64,000 bases of DNA from Rhizobium sp. ASV8. GTDB taxonomy: Bacteria; Pseudomonadota; Alphaproteobacteria; Rhizobiales; Rhizobiaceae. The notes beneath the pieces were generated by a model that worked only from the letters and a program-made list of their open reading frames with translations, made no database searches and was not told the origin of the DNA. Shown here in pieces: positions 1 through 8,589 of this stretch. Each line of letters opens with the position of its first letter. Position 1 is the first letter of the stretch. The position numbers were made by a program, and so were the translations under genes. The stretch spans positions 30,676 to 94,675 of the forward strand of contig NZ_JAELUG010000009.1 of the NCBI RefSeq assembly GCF_016429255.1. Reading direction: 5' to 3'.

Positions 1-411
1 GAACGCGAAACGGTGGACCGATTGATCGCCCATCACCTGGCGGGCAAGGTCGGCGCGGAATTCGAGGCCCGCGTTGGCGGCGTCACCAAATCGGGACTTT
101 TTGTCACCCTGCCCGACTATGGCGCCGACGGTTTCATCCCTATATCTACGCTCGGCACCGATTACTTCATCTACGACGAAGCGCATCAGGCGCTGACCGG
201 AGAGAAGACCGGGCTCGGCTTCCGTCTTGGCGACGACGTGACCGTAAGGCTGGCAGAAGCCGTGCCGCTGGCCGGAGCGCTGCGCTTCGAAATGCTGAGC
301 GACGGGCGGCCGATGCCGACGGCGGTGCGCTCCTTCCACAAGGCGACCCGCCGCAACAAGGGCCAGGCGCGCAAGACGCCCGGGACCAGACCGCCGCGCG
401 GCCGCCGATAG
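1..411 (+). CDS. rnr: Ribonuclease R, C-terminal part (5' end outside window)
   Basis: The frame is open from base 1 and reads ERETVDRLIAHHL, the end of the RNB catalytic region, so this is the tail of a longer gene. It is followed by an S1 RNA-binding domain (from about VGAEFEARVGGVTKSGLFV to EMLSD) and a basic, Arg/Lys-rich tail ending in RPPRGRR. RNase R is a processive 3'-5' exoribonuclease that degrades structured RNA. The S1 domain and basic tail are normal for the family. The DUF983 gene follows 32 bases later in the same direction and may be cotranscribed. The assignment rests on about 136 residues only; the close relative RNase II is less likely given the basic tail. Confidence 0.85.
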   Translation, partial: ERETVDRLIAHHLAGKVGAEFEARVGGVTKSGLFVTLPDYGADGFIPISTLGTDYFIYDEAHQALTGEKTGLGFRLGDDVTVRLAEAVPLAGALRFEMLSDGRPMPTAVRSFHKATRRNKGQARKTPGTRPPRGRR

Positions 412-443
412 AGGAAGGTCGCCGGCAAGAAGGAAGAGCATTC

Positions 444-899
444 ATGACGGGCAGTCCATCCGATTCTCCCATCCGCTACGGCGGCGCTGATCAAAGCGAG
501 CGCCCGCTCGGTCGATCGATTGTCCGCGGCATGCTCAATCGCTGCCCGCGCTGCGGCACGGGTAAGCTCTTCGGTGCCTTCCTGAAACCGGTCGACAGTT
601 GCGCCGTATGCGGCGAAGAAATCTTCCATCAGCGGGCGGACGACCTGCCGCCTTATATTGTGATCTTCGTTCTCGGCCATATCGTCGTTGGCGGCTACAT
701 GATGACGGACATGGCCTTCAAGCTGCCTATGTGGGTGCATCTGGCCATATGGGGGCCGATTACCGTCATTGCGGCGCTCGCGATCATACAGCCCATCAAA
801 GGCGGCGTCATCGGCCTGCAATGGGCGCTGCGCATGCATGGCTTCGGCGGCCATGACGACAGTCCGGACGAATGGGACCAGGGAAACGGCCGATCGTGA
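444..899 (+). CDS. DUF983 zinc-ribbon membrane protein
   Basis: A 151-residue protein with two CxxC pairs (CPRCG near residue 34 and CAVCG near residue 53) forming a probable zinc ribbon. Two hydrophobic helices follow (IVIFVLGHIVVGGYM and LAIWGPITVIAALAII). This is the layout of the DUF983 family, common in alphaproteobacteria and of unknown function. It starts 32 bases after rnr behind a GGAAGAG ribosome binding site and is probably in the same transcript. The hydrophilic C-terminus is rich in Asp and Gly. The family call is firm; no reaction can be assigned. Confidence 0.85.
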   Translation: MTGSPSDSPIRYGGADQSERPLGRSIVRGMLNRCPRCGTGKLFGAFLKPVDSCAVCGEEIFHQRADDLPPYIVIFVLGHIVVGGYMMTDMAFKLPMWVHLAIWGPITVIAALAIIQPIKGGVIGLQWALRMHGFGGHDDSPDEWDQGNGRS

Positions 900-981
900 G
901 CATGCCGGTCAGCCTATGTCCCATGCCCGCGAAAGAAATCGCGGCCTCTCCGTATTGCTGCGCCCACCCATCCGAAACCGC

Positions 982-1096
982 TAGAGCCGGATGATTTTAG
1001 GTCTGATCGACCTAAAATCTGAATCCGCTCTAGGAACCAAGAAGTAGAGCATGATGTCGTCCGAAAACCGCATACACTTTTCGGGATCATGCTCTA
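982..1096. repeat. RIME-like double-palindrome intergenic repeat
   Basis: Two adjacent large palindromes lie between the DUF983 and MFS genes. The first (982-1032) has arms starting TAGAGC and ending GCTCTA around GATTTTAGGTC/GACCTAAAATC. The second (1045-1096) has arms TAGAGCATGAT/ATCATGCTCTA with an inner CCGAAAA/TTTTCGG pair. Size (about 115 bp) and two-palindrome form match the Rhizobium intergenic mosaic elements (RIME). Either palindrome could also end rnr-DUF983 transcription. Confidence 0.75.
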
Positions 1097-1317
1097 TCGA
1101 TTTGCCGCATATTCGTGATTCGCAGGAATTGCTTTACCGGCAACGGCTTGACACGAGCGGCATTTCTTGTCTGAACATGCCGGGCGTCGAATGGATCATT
1201 CTGGGGGAATAACCGATCTCATGAAAGCCGACCCGTCACCTGAAATTGGCCGAGCCGTGGCTTTCTGTGTTCCACGTTTCGATCGATTCGCCCGCCATGC
1301 GCCCCAAGGATCCGTTT

Positions 1318-2502
1318 ATGCTTGAACCGACGAACGGCAAGGCCGGCCATGTCGAAGAAATTCACTGGCCCTCGCTCGTCGCCGCCATCGCGTCCGTATC
1401 GGCCGTGGGCATTGCCATTGGGTTGGGCCTGCCGCTTCTCAGCATCATTCTGGAGAAGCGCGGCGTTTCCTCAAGCCTGATCGGCCTCAACACGGCTATG
1501 ATGGGCGTAGCGGCCATGCTCGCCGCCGTCATAACTACCAAACTCGCGCATCGCTTCGGCGTCATACAGACCATGATCTGGGCAGTCGTGCTCTCCGCAT
1601 TGAGCTCGCTGGGCTTCTACTACGCGGAGAACCTCCTTCTGTGGTTCCCGCTGCGCATCATCTTCCACGGATCGACGACGACGCTCTTCATCCTGTCGGA
1701 ATTCTGGATCAACGCCGCCTCGCCTCCGTCCAAACGCGGCTTTGTGCTCGGCCTTTACTCCACCGTATTCTCGCTTGGCTTTGCCGCAGGTCCCCTGCTC
1801 TTCTCGCTCGTCGGCAGCGAAGGGATCATGCCCTTCATCATCGGCGCCTGCATCATCCTGGCTGCTGCCATTCCGATCTTCATCGCACGCAACGAAAGCC
1901 CGCCCGTCGACGAGAAGCCTGAACTGCATTTCGTACGCTATATCTTCCTGGTGCCGACCGCGACTGCGGCAGTATTCGTCTTCGGCGCCGTTACCGTCGG
2001 CGGCGGCTCGCTGTTTACCAGCTATGCGACGCGGCTGGGTTTCAACGAATCGCAGGCGGCGCTGCTCCTGACCGTCATGGGCGTCGGCAATTTCGTGTTT
2101 CAGATCCCACTGGGACTACTCGCCGACCGGATGCGCGACAAACGGCCCCTGCTCTCGATCATGGCCACCATCGGCCTTGTCGGCGCGCTTCTGTTGCCGC
2201 TGCTGGCCTCCAACTGGATCCTTCTCGCCATCATCCTGCTCTTCTGGGGCGGATGCGTTTCAGGCATGTACACGGTCGGCCTCAGCCATCTCGGCACGCG
2301 GCTCACCGGCGTCGACCTCGTGGCGGCCAATGCTGCCTTCGTTTTCTGTTATGCGATCGGCATGGTTCTCGGGCCACCGGCGATCGGCACGGCGATGGAT
2401 CTGGCCAATCCGAGCGGCTTTGCCTGGGCTGTGGCGTTTTTCTTCGGTCTTTATGTCCTGCTTTCGGGGATACGGCTGCTTTTCATGGGCAACAGAGGTT
2501 GA
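1318..2502 (+). CDS. Major facilitator superfamily transporter
   Basis: A 394-residue protein with about twelve hydrophobic helices and the MFS loop signature between helices 2 and 3 (KLAHRFG) and its second-half repeat (GLLADRMRDKRP). The substrate cannot be read from the sequence; the class resembles YcaD-type sugar or drug exporters. The frame is open upstream to a TTG at 1246 and an ATG at 1297. I chose ATG 1318 because AAGGA at 1306-1310 sits seven bases before it, and the earlier starts have no such site. A palindrome follows the stop codon. Confidence 0.85.
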   Translation: MLEPTNGKAGHVEEIHWPSLVAAIASVSAVGIAIGLGLPLLSIILEKRGVSSSLIGLNTAMMGVAAMLAAVITTKLAHRFGVIQTMIWAVVLSALSSLGFYYAENLLLWFPLRIIFHGSTTTLFILSEFWINAASPPSKRGFVLGLYSTVFSLGFAAGPLLFSLVGSEGIMPFIIGACIILAAAIPIFIARNESPPVDEKPELHFVRYIFLVPTATAAVFVFGAVTVGGGSLFTSYATRLGFNESQAALLLTVMGVGNFVFQIPLGLLADRMRDKRPLLSIMATIGLVGALLLPLLASNWILLAIILLFWGGCVSGMYTVGLSHLGTRLTGVDLVAANAAFVFCYAIGMVLGPPAIGTAMDLANPSGFAWAVAFFFGLYVLLSGIRLLFMGNRG

Positions 2503-2509
2503 CTTTTCA

Positions 2510-2532
2510 GGCGCGATTTGTATTTTCGCGCC
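2510..2532 (+). terminator. Hairpin between MFS gene and rpmG
   Basis: GGCGCGA (2510-2516) and TCGCGCC (2526-2532) form a seven-base stem with a nine-base loop. There is no run of T after it, so it may be a weak terminator or a leader structure for rpmG. Confidence 0.35.
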
Positions 2533-2598
2533 AGAATTCGCCGTGGACCACCGCACTGGCCGTCCACGGCGTTCATTTTTATTAAAGGCAGGACGACC

Positions 2599-2766
2599 AT
2601 GGCCAAGGCTACCACTATCAAGATCAAGCTGCTGTCGACGGCCGACACCGGTTTCTTCTACGTCACGACGAAGAACAGCCGTACGATGACGGACAAGATG
2701 ACGAAGACCAAGTACGACCCGGTTGCTAAGAAGCACGTCGAGTTCAAGGAAACGAAGATCAAGTAA
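2599..2766 (+). CDS. rpmG: 50S ribosomal protein L33
   Basis: A 55-residue basic protein starting [23 protein letters not shown], with the L33 core ([10 protein letters not shown], then [18 protein letters not shown]). It is a component of the large ribosomal subunit. Alphaproteobacterial L33 is commonly the cysteine-free form, and this copy has no CxxC pairs, so it does not depend on zinc. The ATG at 2599 has a purine-rich AGGCAGGA element upstream; an in-frame extension to 2518 would add 27 residues not seen in L33. A strong terminator follows within 30 bases, so it is probably transcribed alone. Confidence 0.95.
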   Translation: MAKATTIKIKLLSTADTGFFYVTTKNSRTMTDKMTKTKYDPVAKKHVEFKETKIK

Positions 2767-2792
2767 GTTTCCTAAACCTAGGGTTTCAAGAA

Positions 2793-2821
2793 GGCGCAGC
2801 CTGCTGGCTAGCGCCTTTTTT
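2793..2821 (+). terminator. Rho-independent terminator of rpmG
   Basis: GGCGC-AGCC and GGCT-A-GCGCC form a nine-pair stem with one bulged A and a TGCT loop, followed directly by six T residues (2816-2821). Confidence 0.85.
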
Positions 2822-2908
2822 GTTGTGCGCTGCTTTCATCAAAGCGACTCAAGGGTCTTCGTCATTCAAGATATGCCGGAACGCCGGTCGCATTGCCTGA
2901 CCAAAAGA

Positions 2909-2944
2909 AAAACGCCGCCTTCGAAAACCGAAGAGCGGCGTTTT
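2909..2944. terminator. Bidirectional terminator-type hairpin
   Basis: AAAACGCCGC-CTTCG and CGAAG-A-GCGGCGTTTT form a long stem around an AAAAC loop, with A and T tracts on either side, so it can work on both strands. It lies between rpmG and the 3' side of pleD, about 90 bases after the first rpmG terminator. Confidence 0.65.
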
Positions 2945-3581
2945 GAATTTGGGGGCCGGCTAGCATGCAAAACGGCACGAGGAACCGTTATCTTTTGCCT
3001 GCCAGCCGACCGACCCCACGACCCAGGAGATGCGGCGGACCTGAGCATCATGGGGTATCTCGAAGCCCTGAGGGCCTGTCTCTGTACGGGACTAAATTCG
3101 CGCGAAATCGAAAGAAAATCAACTAATTCTTAATGATGAAAAATACCTGTCTGTTCGGATGGTTAAAATTCAAGTCTTAAATGACATGATGTTCTTACAG
3201 AATTAACAAACCAAACTTGAATCTCAACCAAGAATAAAAACTTATCCCCGGCATCTTTGGCAAATCATAAATACTTATATTTAAGAAAATGTGCACAGAC
3301 AAATAAGAATTCACTTACGGGAAGCCTATCTTCTGCGTCGAAATTAAAAAATCTCAAATATAACGATTTTATATAATGGAATATTCGACCTAAACCGAGG
3401 TCACTCTCGCAAAACCAGCAAGCGGTTCCAATAATCAATAAAACTGAGAAGTTTATCTCTTTGCCGGGCCGAAGCACCTATAGGCGATGCACAAGGTTCG
3501 GAACCGCATCAGGGCTGTTCAAAACTTGGGAATTCCCCTCAATACTCATTGGGAAATTCACCTATTTTGGCCCATTATCGG
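2945..3581. other. Gene-free AT-rich stretch between rpmG and pleD
   Basis: About 640 bases without a convincing gene. From about 3115 to 3460 the base composition drops sharply to AT-rich with many A and T tracts, unlike the roughly 60% GC flanks. Short reading frames here lack a ribosome binding site. I see no tRNA or clear sRNA. Confidence 0.6.
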
Positions 3582-4955
3582 TCAGGCAGCCGAAGCGACC
3601 ACTCTGTTGCGTCCGGCTCTTTTCGCCTCATAGAGAGCTTGATCGGCCTGCTTCATCAGTTGCTCCGGTGTCTCAACAGTCGTCAAACGAGACGATATTC
3701 CGAAGGAGGCCGTGATGTTAAGCGCCACACCGCTATCCCGCAGCCGCACCGGCATGTTTTCTACCGCTGCGCGCAGTCGCTCGGCGACGACGGCGGCGAT
3801 GTCTGCAGGCGTATCCGGCATCACAACCACAAATTCCTCGCCACCATAACGACAGGCGAGATCGGCGCCTCGCACGGTGGACCGGATGCGTGTGGCGAAT
3901 TCCTTCAGCACCTCGTCGCCGGCATCGTGACCGTAGGTGTCGTTAACCAGCTTAAACCGATCGATATCGGCGATCAGGACGGAGAGCGGCCGAGCCCGCG
4001 CCAGCGACCGATCGAAAAGAACCTTTAGATGATTGTCCAGATATCGCCTGTTGTTCAGGCCCGTAAGCCCATCGGTGACGGCCAGCTCGATGGTGTGCTG
4101 CACGCTGGCGCGCAAGCGATCATTGTAGCGCTTCCGCCGTATCTGCGTCAGGCAGCGCGCCACCAGCTCGTTCGGATCGATCGGCCGCACAATGTAGTCG
4201 TTGACGCCGAGATCGAGTGCACGGACGATCATGTCGTCGGCCCCCTGCTCCGTGACGAGCAGAACCGGAAGGAAGCGCGTGCGCTCCAGCGAACGAAGCT
4301 GCGAGCAGAGCCTTAGCGGATCGTAGTCATCGAAATTCGAATTGACGATAACGAGCTCGAACGGGCGCTCGGCCGCCTCGAACAGGGCTGCCTGCGGGTC
4401 GGACATAGCCGTCACCTGCGCGATCGGCTTCAACGCTCGTATGATGCGCTCCTGCGAATTGGCGCGACTATCGACAAGCAGGACATGCCCGAGGTCGTCA
4501 GCGCGGCCTTCACCGGCGCGAAGCAGGTCATCGATGCCGAAGTTACGCGCGGTCTCGTTGCGCATGTGCAACTCGTCGCTCAGCGTTTTCAGGCGAAGCA
4601 GGCTCTTGACCCGCGAAATCAGCTGCAGATCGTTGACCGGCTTGGTCAGGAAGTCGTCAGCCCCAGCCTTCAGGCCGCGCACACGGTCAGCCGGCTGATC
4701 GAGCGCGGTGACCATCACGACGGGGATATGAGCGGTGCGCGGATCGGACTTCAGCCGCTCGCAGACCTCGAAGCCGTCCATGCCAGGCATCATGATGTCG
4801 AGCAGGATGAGGTCGACCTGGGTGCCCGCGCATATGGCAAGCGCCTTCAAACCATCCTCGGCCGTCAACACCTCGAAATACTCGGCCAACAGCCGCGCTT
4901 CCAAAAGTTTTACGTTGGCGGGAATATCATCGACTACCAGAATGCGTGCGGTCAT
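3582..4955 (-). CDS. pleD: Response regulator / diguanylate cyclase PleD
   Basis: A 457-residue protein with three domains. Receiver 1 (about 1-120) has the acidic pair D9-D10 and phosphoacceptor D53 in LLLDIMMPGMDG. Receiver 2 (about 150-270) is an adapter in which the expected phospho-Asp position reads NSNFDD. A C-terminal GGDEF domain carries an intact active site (RYGGEEF) and the allosteric inhibitory RxxD site (RGAD) five residues before it. It makes cyclic di-GMP from two GTP when phosphorylated and, in Caulobacter, drives polar differentiation. The start at 4955 (MTARILVVDDIP) gives the standard length; the longer frame to 5039 overlaps divK. It lies 16 bases after divK and is surely cotranscribed. 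Confidence 0.95.
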   Translation of the reverse strand: MTARILVVDDIPANVKLLEARLLAEYFEVLTAEDGLKALAICAGTQVDLILLDIMMPGMDGFEVCERLKSDPRTAHIPVVMVTALDQPADRVRGLKAGADDFLTKPVNDLQLISRVKSLLRLKTLSDELHMRNETARNFGIDDLLRAGEGRADDLGHVLLVDSRANSQERIIRALKPIAQVTAMSDPQAALFEAAERPFELVIVNSNFDDYDPLRLCSQLRSLERTRFLPVLLVTEQGADDMIVRALDLGVNDYIVRPIDPNELVARCLTQIRRKRYNDRLRASVQHTIELAVTDGLTGLNNRRYLDNHLKVLFDRSLARARPLSVLIADIDRFKLVNDTYGHDAGDEVLKEFATRIRSTVRGADLACRYGGEEFVVVMPDTPADIAAVVAERLRAAVENMPVRLRDSGVALNITASFGISSRLTTVETPEQLMKQADQALYEAKRAGRNRVVASAA

Positions 4956-4971
4956 CAGCTCTTCCCCATGC

Positions 4972-5343
4972 TCAGGCGTCGCCGAGATAGGTTTTGATCG
5001 TCTCAATAAATTTTGGCACCGAAATCGGCTTGGAAACATAGGCTTCGCATCCGCCCTGGCGAATGCGCTCTTCGTCGCCCTTCATGGCAAAGGCCGTGAC
5101 GGCGATCACGGGGATGACGTGAAGATCATCGTCTTCCTTCAGCCATTTCGTAACTTCCAGCCCGGAAACCTCCGGAAGCTGAATATCCATGAGGATAAGA
5201 TCGGGGCGATGCTTGCGTGCGAGATCGAGCGCCTCCATACCATTGCGGGTCTGGATCGTCGTATAGCCGGACGCCTCGATCAGATCGCGAAAGAGCTTCA
5301 TATTCAGCTCATTGTCTTCTACAATCATTACCTGCTTAGGCAT
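4972..5343 (-). CDS. divK: Single-domain response regulator DivK
   Basis: A 123-residue stand-alone receiver domain: [18 protein letters not shown] with the acidic pair E9-D10, phosphoacceptor D53 ([13 protein letters not shown]), the switch Thr in VTAFAM and the conserved Lys in SKPI. DivK is the essential polar cell-fate regulator of alphaproteobacteria. It is phosphorylated by PleC/DivJ-type kinases and acts on DivL-CckA to control CtrA. The start at 5343 gives the standard DivK length; the frame extends to 5466 but that part shows no conserved residues. pleD follows 16 bases later. Two GANTC sites lie in its upstream region. Confidence 0.96.
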   Translation of the reverse strand: MPKQVMIVEDNELNMKLFRDLIEASGYTTIQTRNGMEALDLARKHRPDLILMDIQLPEVSGLEVTKWLKEDDDLHVIPVIAVTAFAMKGDEERIRQGGCEAYVSKPISVPKFIETIKTYLGDA

Positions 5344-5406
5344 GGAAAACTGTCCCTGCATCCGGTATTGCATCCATTCTCTCGAAATATAGGGTCGCGA
5401 GGAACC

Positions 5407-5427
5407 GATTCCACAAATACTTGAATC
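5407..5427. promoter_or_regulatory. Pair of GANTC (CcrM) sites upstream of divK
   Basis: GATTC at 5407-5411 and GAATC at 5423-5427 lie 16 bases apart in the divergent divK/DUF3572 promoter region. GANTC is the CcrM methylation site, and paired sites in promoters can make transcription depend on the replication state. No clear CtrA site was seen beside them. Confidence 0.45.
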
Positions 5428-5474
5428 GCACATTACCGGGATTTGGTTGAAAAATAGGTAAATCACCCTTCAAA

Positions 5475-5783
5475 ATGCAAAGTAACTTCAAGAGCCCGAA
5501 GAAGAATGCGGCGGACCCGCAAGAGACAGCCATTGCGGTACTCGGCTGGCTGGCCAACGAGCCCGACATGTTCGGCCGCTTTCTGGCCCTGACGGGCGTT
5601 GCGCCCGCACAAGTGCGCGACGCAATCAACGAGCCTGCGTTTCTCTCAGGCATGCTCGACTTCCTGATGAACCACGAGCCGACGCTGCTGGCCTTCTGCG
5701 AGGCGAGCGGCATTTCGCCCGAAGCCGTTGCGGCTGCCTCCACGCACTTCTCGCCGCCCGGCCTCGCCTCCGGAGAATATTGA
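5475..5783 (+). CDS. DUF3572 family protein
   Basis: A 102-residue, largely helical protein (LGWLANEPDMFGRFLALTGVAPAQVR, then FLSGMLDFLMNHEPTLLAFCEASGI). This matches the DUF3572 family, which typically sits next to divK-pleD in rhizobia. Function is unknown. It is divergent from divK, sharing a 131-base promoter region. Its stop codon lies just before the start of the next gene, so the two are probably translated from one message. Confidence 0.8.
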   Translation: MQSNFKSPKKNAADPQETAIAVLGWLANEPDMFGRFLALTGVAPAQVRDAINEPAFLSGMLDFLMNHEPTLLAFCEASGISPEAVAAASTHFSPPGLASGEY

Positions 5784-5785
5784 CT

Positions 5786-6433
5786 ATGGACGCCCCGCTT
5801 GAATTCGACGTATCGCATATCCGGCTGCACGACCGGCCATTGGTCGTTTGCGATGTCGATGATGTCGTTCTGCATTTCTTTGCGCCTTTCCTGACATTCC
5901 TCGATGAAGCGGGTCATGAATTCCTGCCGCGCTCCTTCCGGCTGACGGGCAACATCGTCTCCAAAGTCAACGGAACGGCACTCGAGGAAAAGGACGTGCA
6001 TCGGCTCATCGATTCGTTCTTCGAGGCGCAAGAGCGGTGGCAGACCCCTCTCGATCTCGCCGTCGATACGCTCGGCGACGTTTCTAAGGATGCCGACGTC
6101 GTTTTCCTCACCGCCATGCCGCCCCAGTTCTGGGCTCAGCGGCGGCGCCTGCTCGACCGTCTCGGGCTTGCCCAACCGCTGCTTGCGTCGCTGCAGCCGA
6201 AGGGACCGATCGTACGGTCGCTTCATGCAAACCGCGCCTTGCCGGTCGCCTTCATCGACGACATGGCGCACAATCTGCATTCGGTCAGCGAGCATGTTCC
6301 AGATTGCCTCCTGATCAATCTCAAGCCGGATTCCATCGTTCACCGCATGGCGCCGGCCGCACCGGCGGGGATCCCCGAGGCAACCGAATGGAGCCACGCT
6401 GCGGCCCTGCTTCGGGCTCATATCGTCAGCTGA
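5786..6433 (+). CDS. HAD-like hydrolase-fold protein
   Basis: A 215-residue protein. The N-terminal motif VVCDVDDVVLHF resembles HAD motif I (DxD), VVFLTAMP can serve as motif II, and FIDDMAHNL as motif IV (DD). These suggest a haloacid-dehalogenase-type phosphatase fold, but the first Asp context (DVDD) is atypical and the substrate is unknown. ATG 5786 lies two bases after the DUF3572 stop. A TTG at 5780 would overlap that stop and is less likely. The short spacing implies an operon with the DUF3572 gene. Confidence 0.6.
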   Translation: MDAPLEFDVSHIRLHDRPLVVCDVDDVVLHFFAPFLTFLDEAGHEFLPRSFRLTGNIVSKVNGTALEEKDVHRLIDSFFEAQERWQTPLDLAVDTLGDVSKDADVVFLTAMPPQFWAQRRRLLDRLGLAQPLLASLQPKGPIVRSLHANRALPVAFIDDMAHNLHSVSEHVPDCLLINLKPDSIVHRMAPAAPAGIPEATEWSHAAALLRAHIVS

Positions 6434-6447
6434 AGCCAACACCCGTA

Positions 6448-7026
6448 TCAGAGGACGAGGCGCATCAGCGGACGCCCGTCCTTGCGTTTGGCAACCTCTG
6501 AAAACCCGGCGGCCTCGAAGATGCGCAGCGAACCGACATAGAGGCCGACGGACTTCGACTGTTTGGTGCGTTCGATCGGACAGCCCTCCAATAGGCGCGC
6601 GCCGGCAGCCTTGGCAAAATTCACGGCTTCCGACAGCATCCGATGGCTGTATCCCTTGCCGCGATCTCTGGAATTCATGAAAAAACAGCTCACGGCCCAG
6701 ATGGAGCTATCTTCGGCATCGGCCGGATCGAGCGGGCTCGATACCGTTTTCTGGGAGTTCCATTGCGGCAGTTCGGCGCGTGGGCCCACCTGCACCCAGG
6801 CAACAGGACGCTCATCGAGATAGCCGAGAAGGCCGGGAGGCGGTCCCGCGGCAATGCGCTCCTGCATAAACTGCTTCTTCGCATCGCCGTCCATCGTCTT
6901 GCGTTGCGATGTCGGAATACGGAAGTGCGTACACCAGCAGCCGTAGCACGCGCCACTCGGGCCGAAGAGCGTCTCGAAATCGTCCCAGCGATCCCTTGTC
7001 AAAGGCCGCACATTTAAGTTCTCCAC
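6448..7026 (-). CDS. GNAT family N-acetyltransferase
   Basis: A 192-residue protein with the acetyl-CoA pyrophosphate-binding signature [12 protein letters not shown], a preceding beta strand (IWAVSCFFM) and a C-terminal [12 protein letters not shown] that is typical of GNAT folds. An early Cys-rich segment ([14 protein letters not shown]) is characteristic of this subgroup. The substrate is unknown. I chose GTG at 7026 because GGAGGAGG lies just upstream; the longer TTG start at 7065 would place that site inside the coding region. It is divergent from dinB, and the 83-base gap holds the dinB promoter. Confidence 0.8.
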   Translation of the reverse strand: MENLNVRPLTRDRWDDFETLFGPSGACYGCWCTHFRIPTSQRKTMDGDAKKQFMQERIAAGPPPGLLGYLDERPVAWVQVGPRAELPQWNSQKTVSSPLDPADAEDSSIWAVSCFFMNSRDRGKGYSHRMLSEAVNFAKAAGARLLEGCPIERTKQSKSVGLYVGSLRIFEAAGFSEVAKRKDGRPLMRLVL

Positions 7027-7052
7027 ACCTGCCTCCTCCCATATTTTCCCGC

Positions 7053-7081
7053 TTGAGACTCGCAAAGTTAGACCATAAAGT
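7053..7081 (+). promoter_or_regulatory. Probable dinB promoter
   Basis: A -35 box TTGAGA (7053-7058) and a -10 box TAAAGT (7076-7081) are separated by 17 bases. The predicted transcription start is near 7088, inside the LexA operator. Confidence 0.6.
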
Positions 7082-7087
7082 GGCGAT

Positions 7088-7102
7088 GTTCAATTTTTGT
7101 TC
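7088..7102 (+). promoter_or_regulatory. LexA operator (SOS box) of dinB
   Basis: GTTC at 7088-7091, seven bases, then GTTC at 7099-7102: an exact match to the alphaproteobacterial LexA consensus GTTC-N7-GTTC. It starts just after the -10 box and ends eight bases before the dinB start codon. Confidence 0.9.
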
Positions 7103-7109
7103 TCACTAC

Positions 7110-8399
7110 ATGACCAGTGTGCCCGACAAGATTTCCGGTTTCTGTCGCGATTGCTTGAGCGAGCAATCGGCCGTGCGGACGCGTTGTCGAGCCTGCGGCA
7201 GCCCCCGCCTTGTCTACCATCGCGAGCTCCATGCACTGACGCTGGCGCATATCGATTGTGACGCGTTTTACGCCTCGATAGAAAAACGGGACAATCCGGA
7301 ACTGGCGGACAAGCCGGTTATCGTCGGCGGCGGCAAACGCGGCGTCGTCTCCACCGCCTGCTATATCGCCCGCATTCATGGCGTGCGGTCGGCCATGCCG
7401 ATGTTCAAGGCCCTGGAGGCCTGTCCTCAAGCGGTTGTCATCAGGCCGAACATGGAGAAATATGTCCGCATCGGTCGGGAAATCCGAGGCATGATGCAGG
7501 ATCTGACGCCCCTCGTGCAGCCGCTTTCGATCGACGAAGCCTTTCTTGAGCTAGACGGCACCCAGCGGCTCCACCACGATCCTCCGGCTCGCACCCTTGC
7601 GAAATTCGCAAAGCGTGTGGAACAGGAGATCGGCATCACCATTTCCGTCGGTCTTTCCTACTGCAAGTTCCTCGCCAAAGTGGCTTCCGATCTGCAGAAG
7701 CCGCGCGGTTTCTCGGTCATCGGCCGGGAAGAAGCGCTCTCCTTTCTCGAGCCACGGTCGGTCACCACGATATGGGGGGTCGGCAAGGCCTTTGCCGCAA
7801 CGCTTGAAAGCGACGGCATTCGCACCATCGGCCAGCTTCAGGGCATGGAGGAAGGCGACCTCATGCGTCGCTATGGCGTCATCGGGCAGCGGCTTTTCCG
7901 CCTCTCGCGCGGCATCGACGACCGTACTGTTCATCCGAACGAGGCGGCCAAGAGCGTAACGTCAGAAACGACTTTTTTCGAAGACATTTCAAAGTATGAC
8001 GATCTCGTGCCCATCCTGCGCGATCTCGCGGAGAAGGTCTCGCGCCGACTGAAGCGCAGCGGCATTGCCGGCCAGACGGTAGTGCTGAAATTGAAGACCG
8101 CCGACTTCAAGATCCGAACGCGCAATCGCCGGCTCGAAGATCCGACGCAGCTGGCAGACCGAATCTTCCGCACCGGCCTGCGGCTGCTGGAGCCTGAAAC
8201 CGACGGCACGAAGTTCCGTCTGATCGGCATTGGGGTCTCCGATCTGGGCGATGCCGCACGCGCCGATCCGCCGGATTTGATCGACGAACACGCCACCCGG
8301 CGTGCGGCGGCCGAAGCAGCCATGGATAAGCTTCGAGAAAAATTCGGAAACAAGACGGTTGAGACCGGCTACACATTCAGCGATAAACGCCAAAAATAA
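7110..8399 (+). CDS. dinB: DNA polymerase IV (Y family) with N-terminal zinc ribbon
   Basis: A 429-residue translesion polymerase. An N-terminal Cys4 ribbon (C12, C15, C26, C29) precedes the catalytic palm, which has metal ligands in [13 protein letters not shown] (D49) and SIDEAFLE. The steric and HhH regions ([11 protein letters not shown]) and a little-finger domain follow. It copies damaged DNA with low fidelity. I set the start at ATG 7110, because the ATG at 7086 lies upstream of, and its first codons inside, the LexA box and the predicted transcription start. The start at 7110 also gives the usual rhizobial N-terminus ([14 protein letters not shown]). Expression should be DNA-damage induced. 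Confidence 0.93.
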   Translation: MTSVPDKISGFCRDCLSEQSAVRTRCRACGSPRLVYHRELHALTLAHIDCDAFYASIEKRDNPELADKPVIVGGGKRGVVSTACYIARIHGVRSAMPMFKALEACPQAVVIRPNMEKYVRIGREIRGMMQDLTPLVQPLSIDEAFLELDGTQRLHHDPPARTLAKFAKRVEQEIGITISVGLSYCKFLAKVASDLQKPRGFSVIGREEALSFLEPRSVTTIWGVGKAFAATLESDGIRTIGQLQGMEEGDLMRRYGVIGQRLFRLSRGIDDRTVHPNEAAKSVTSETTFFEDISKYDDLVPILRDLAEKVSRRLKRSGIAGQTVVLKLKTADFKIRTRNRRLEDPTQLADRIFRTGLRLLEPETDGTKFRLIGIGVSDLGDAARADPPDLIDEHATRRAAAEAAMDKLREKFGNKTVETGYTFSDKRQK

Positions 8400-8448
8400 C
8401 AATGGCTTAATTTTAACTCACCGATCAGAGACATTTGGTCCCGCCAAA

Positions 8449-8473
8449 AATCGTCGCGTGACGCGCGCGATTC
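8449..8473 (+). terminator. Hairpin after dinB
   Basis: AATCG-T-CGCG and CGCG-CG-CGATT form an imperfect stem with a TGA loop, followed by CTTT. It is a plausible but weak terminator for dinB. Confidence 0.4.
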
Positions 8474-8589
8474 TTTAGCTCGAAAAGCTCGGATTCAAAC
8501 TTTCTTGGTAAATTTCTATTAGGACTCAAATTCTGTAACTTCCGAACGGCGCGGATTCGCCGTCGATTGTGTTTTGCGTACGGGTTCCT

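Noticed and set aside
3265..3477. 70-codon frame on the minus strand in the AT-rich patch
   Set aside because: GTG start without a ribosome binding site, composition driven by local AT content, no recognisable feature.
4150..4330. Loss of function in the second receiver domain of PleD
   Set aside because: The missing phospho-Asp is normal: in PleD the second receiver is a dimerisation adapter, and the GGEEF and RxxD sites are intact.
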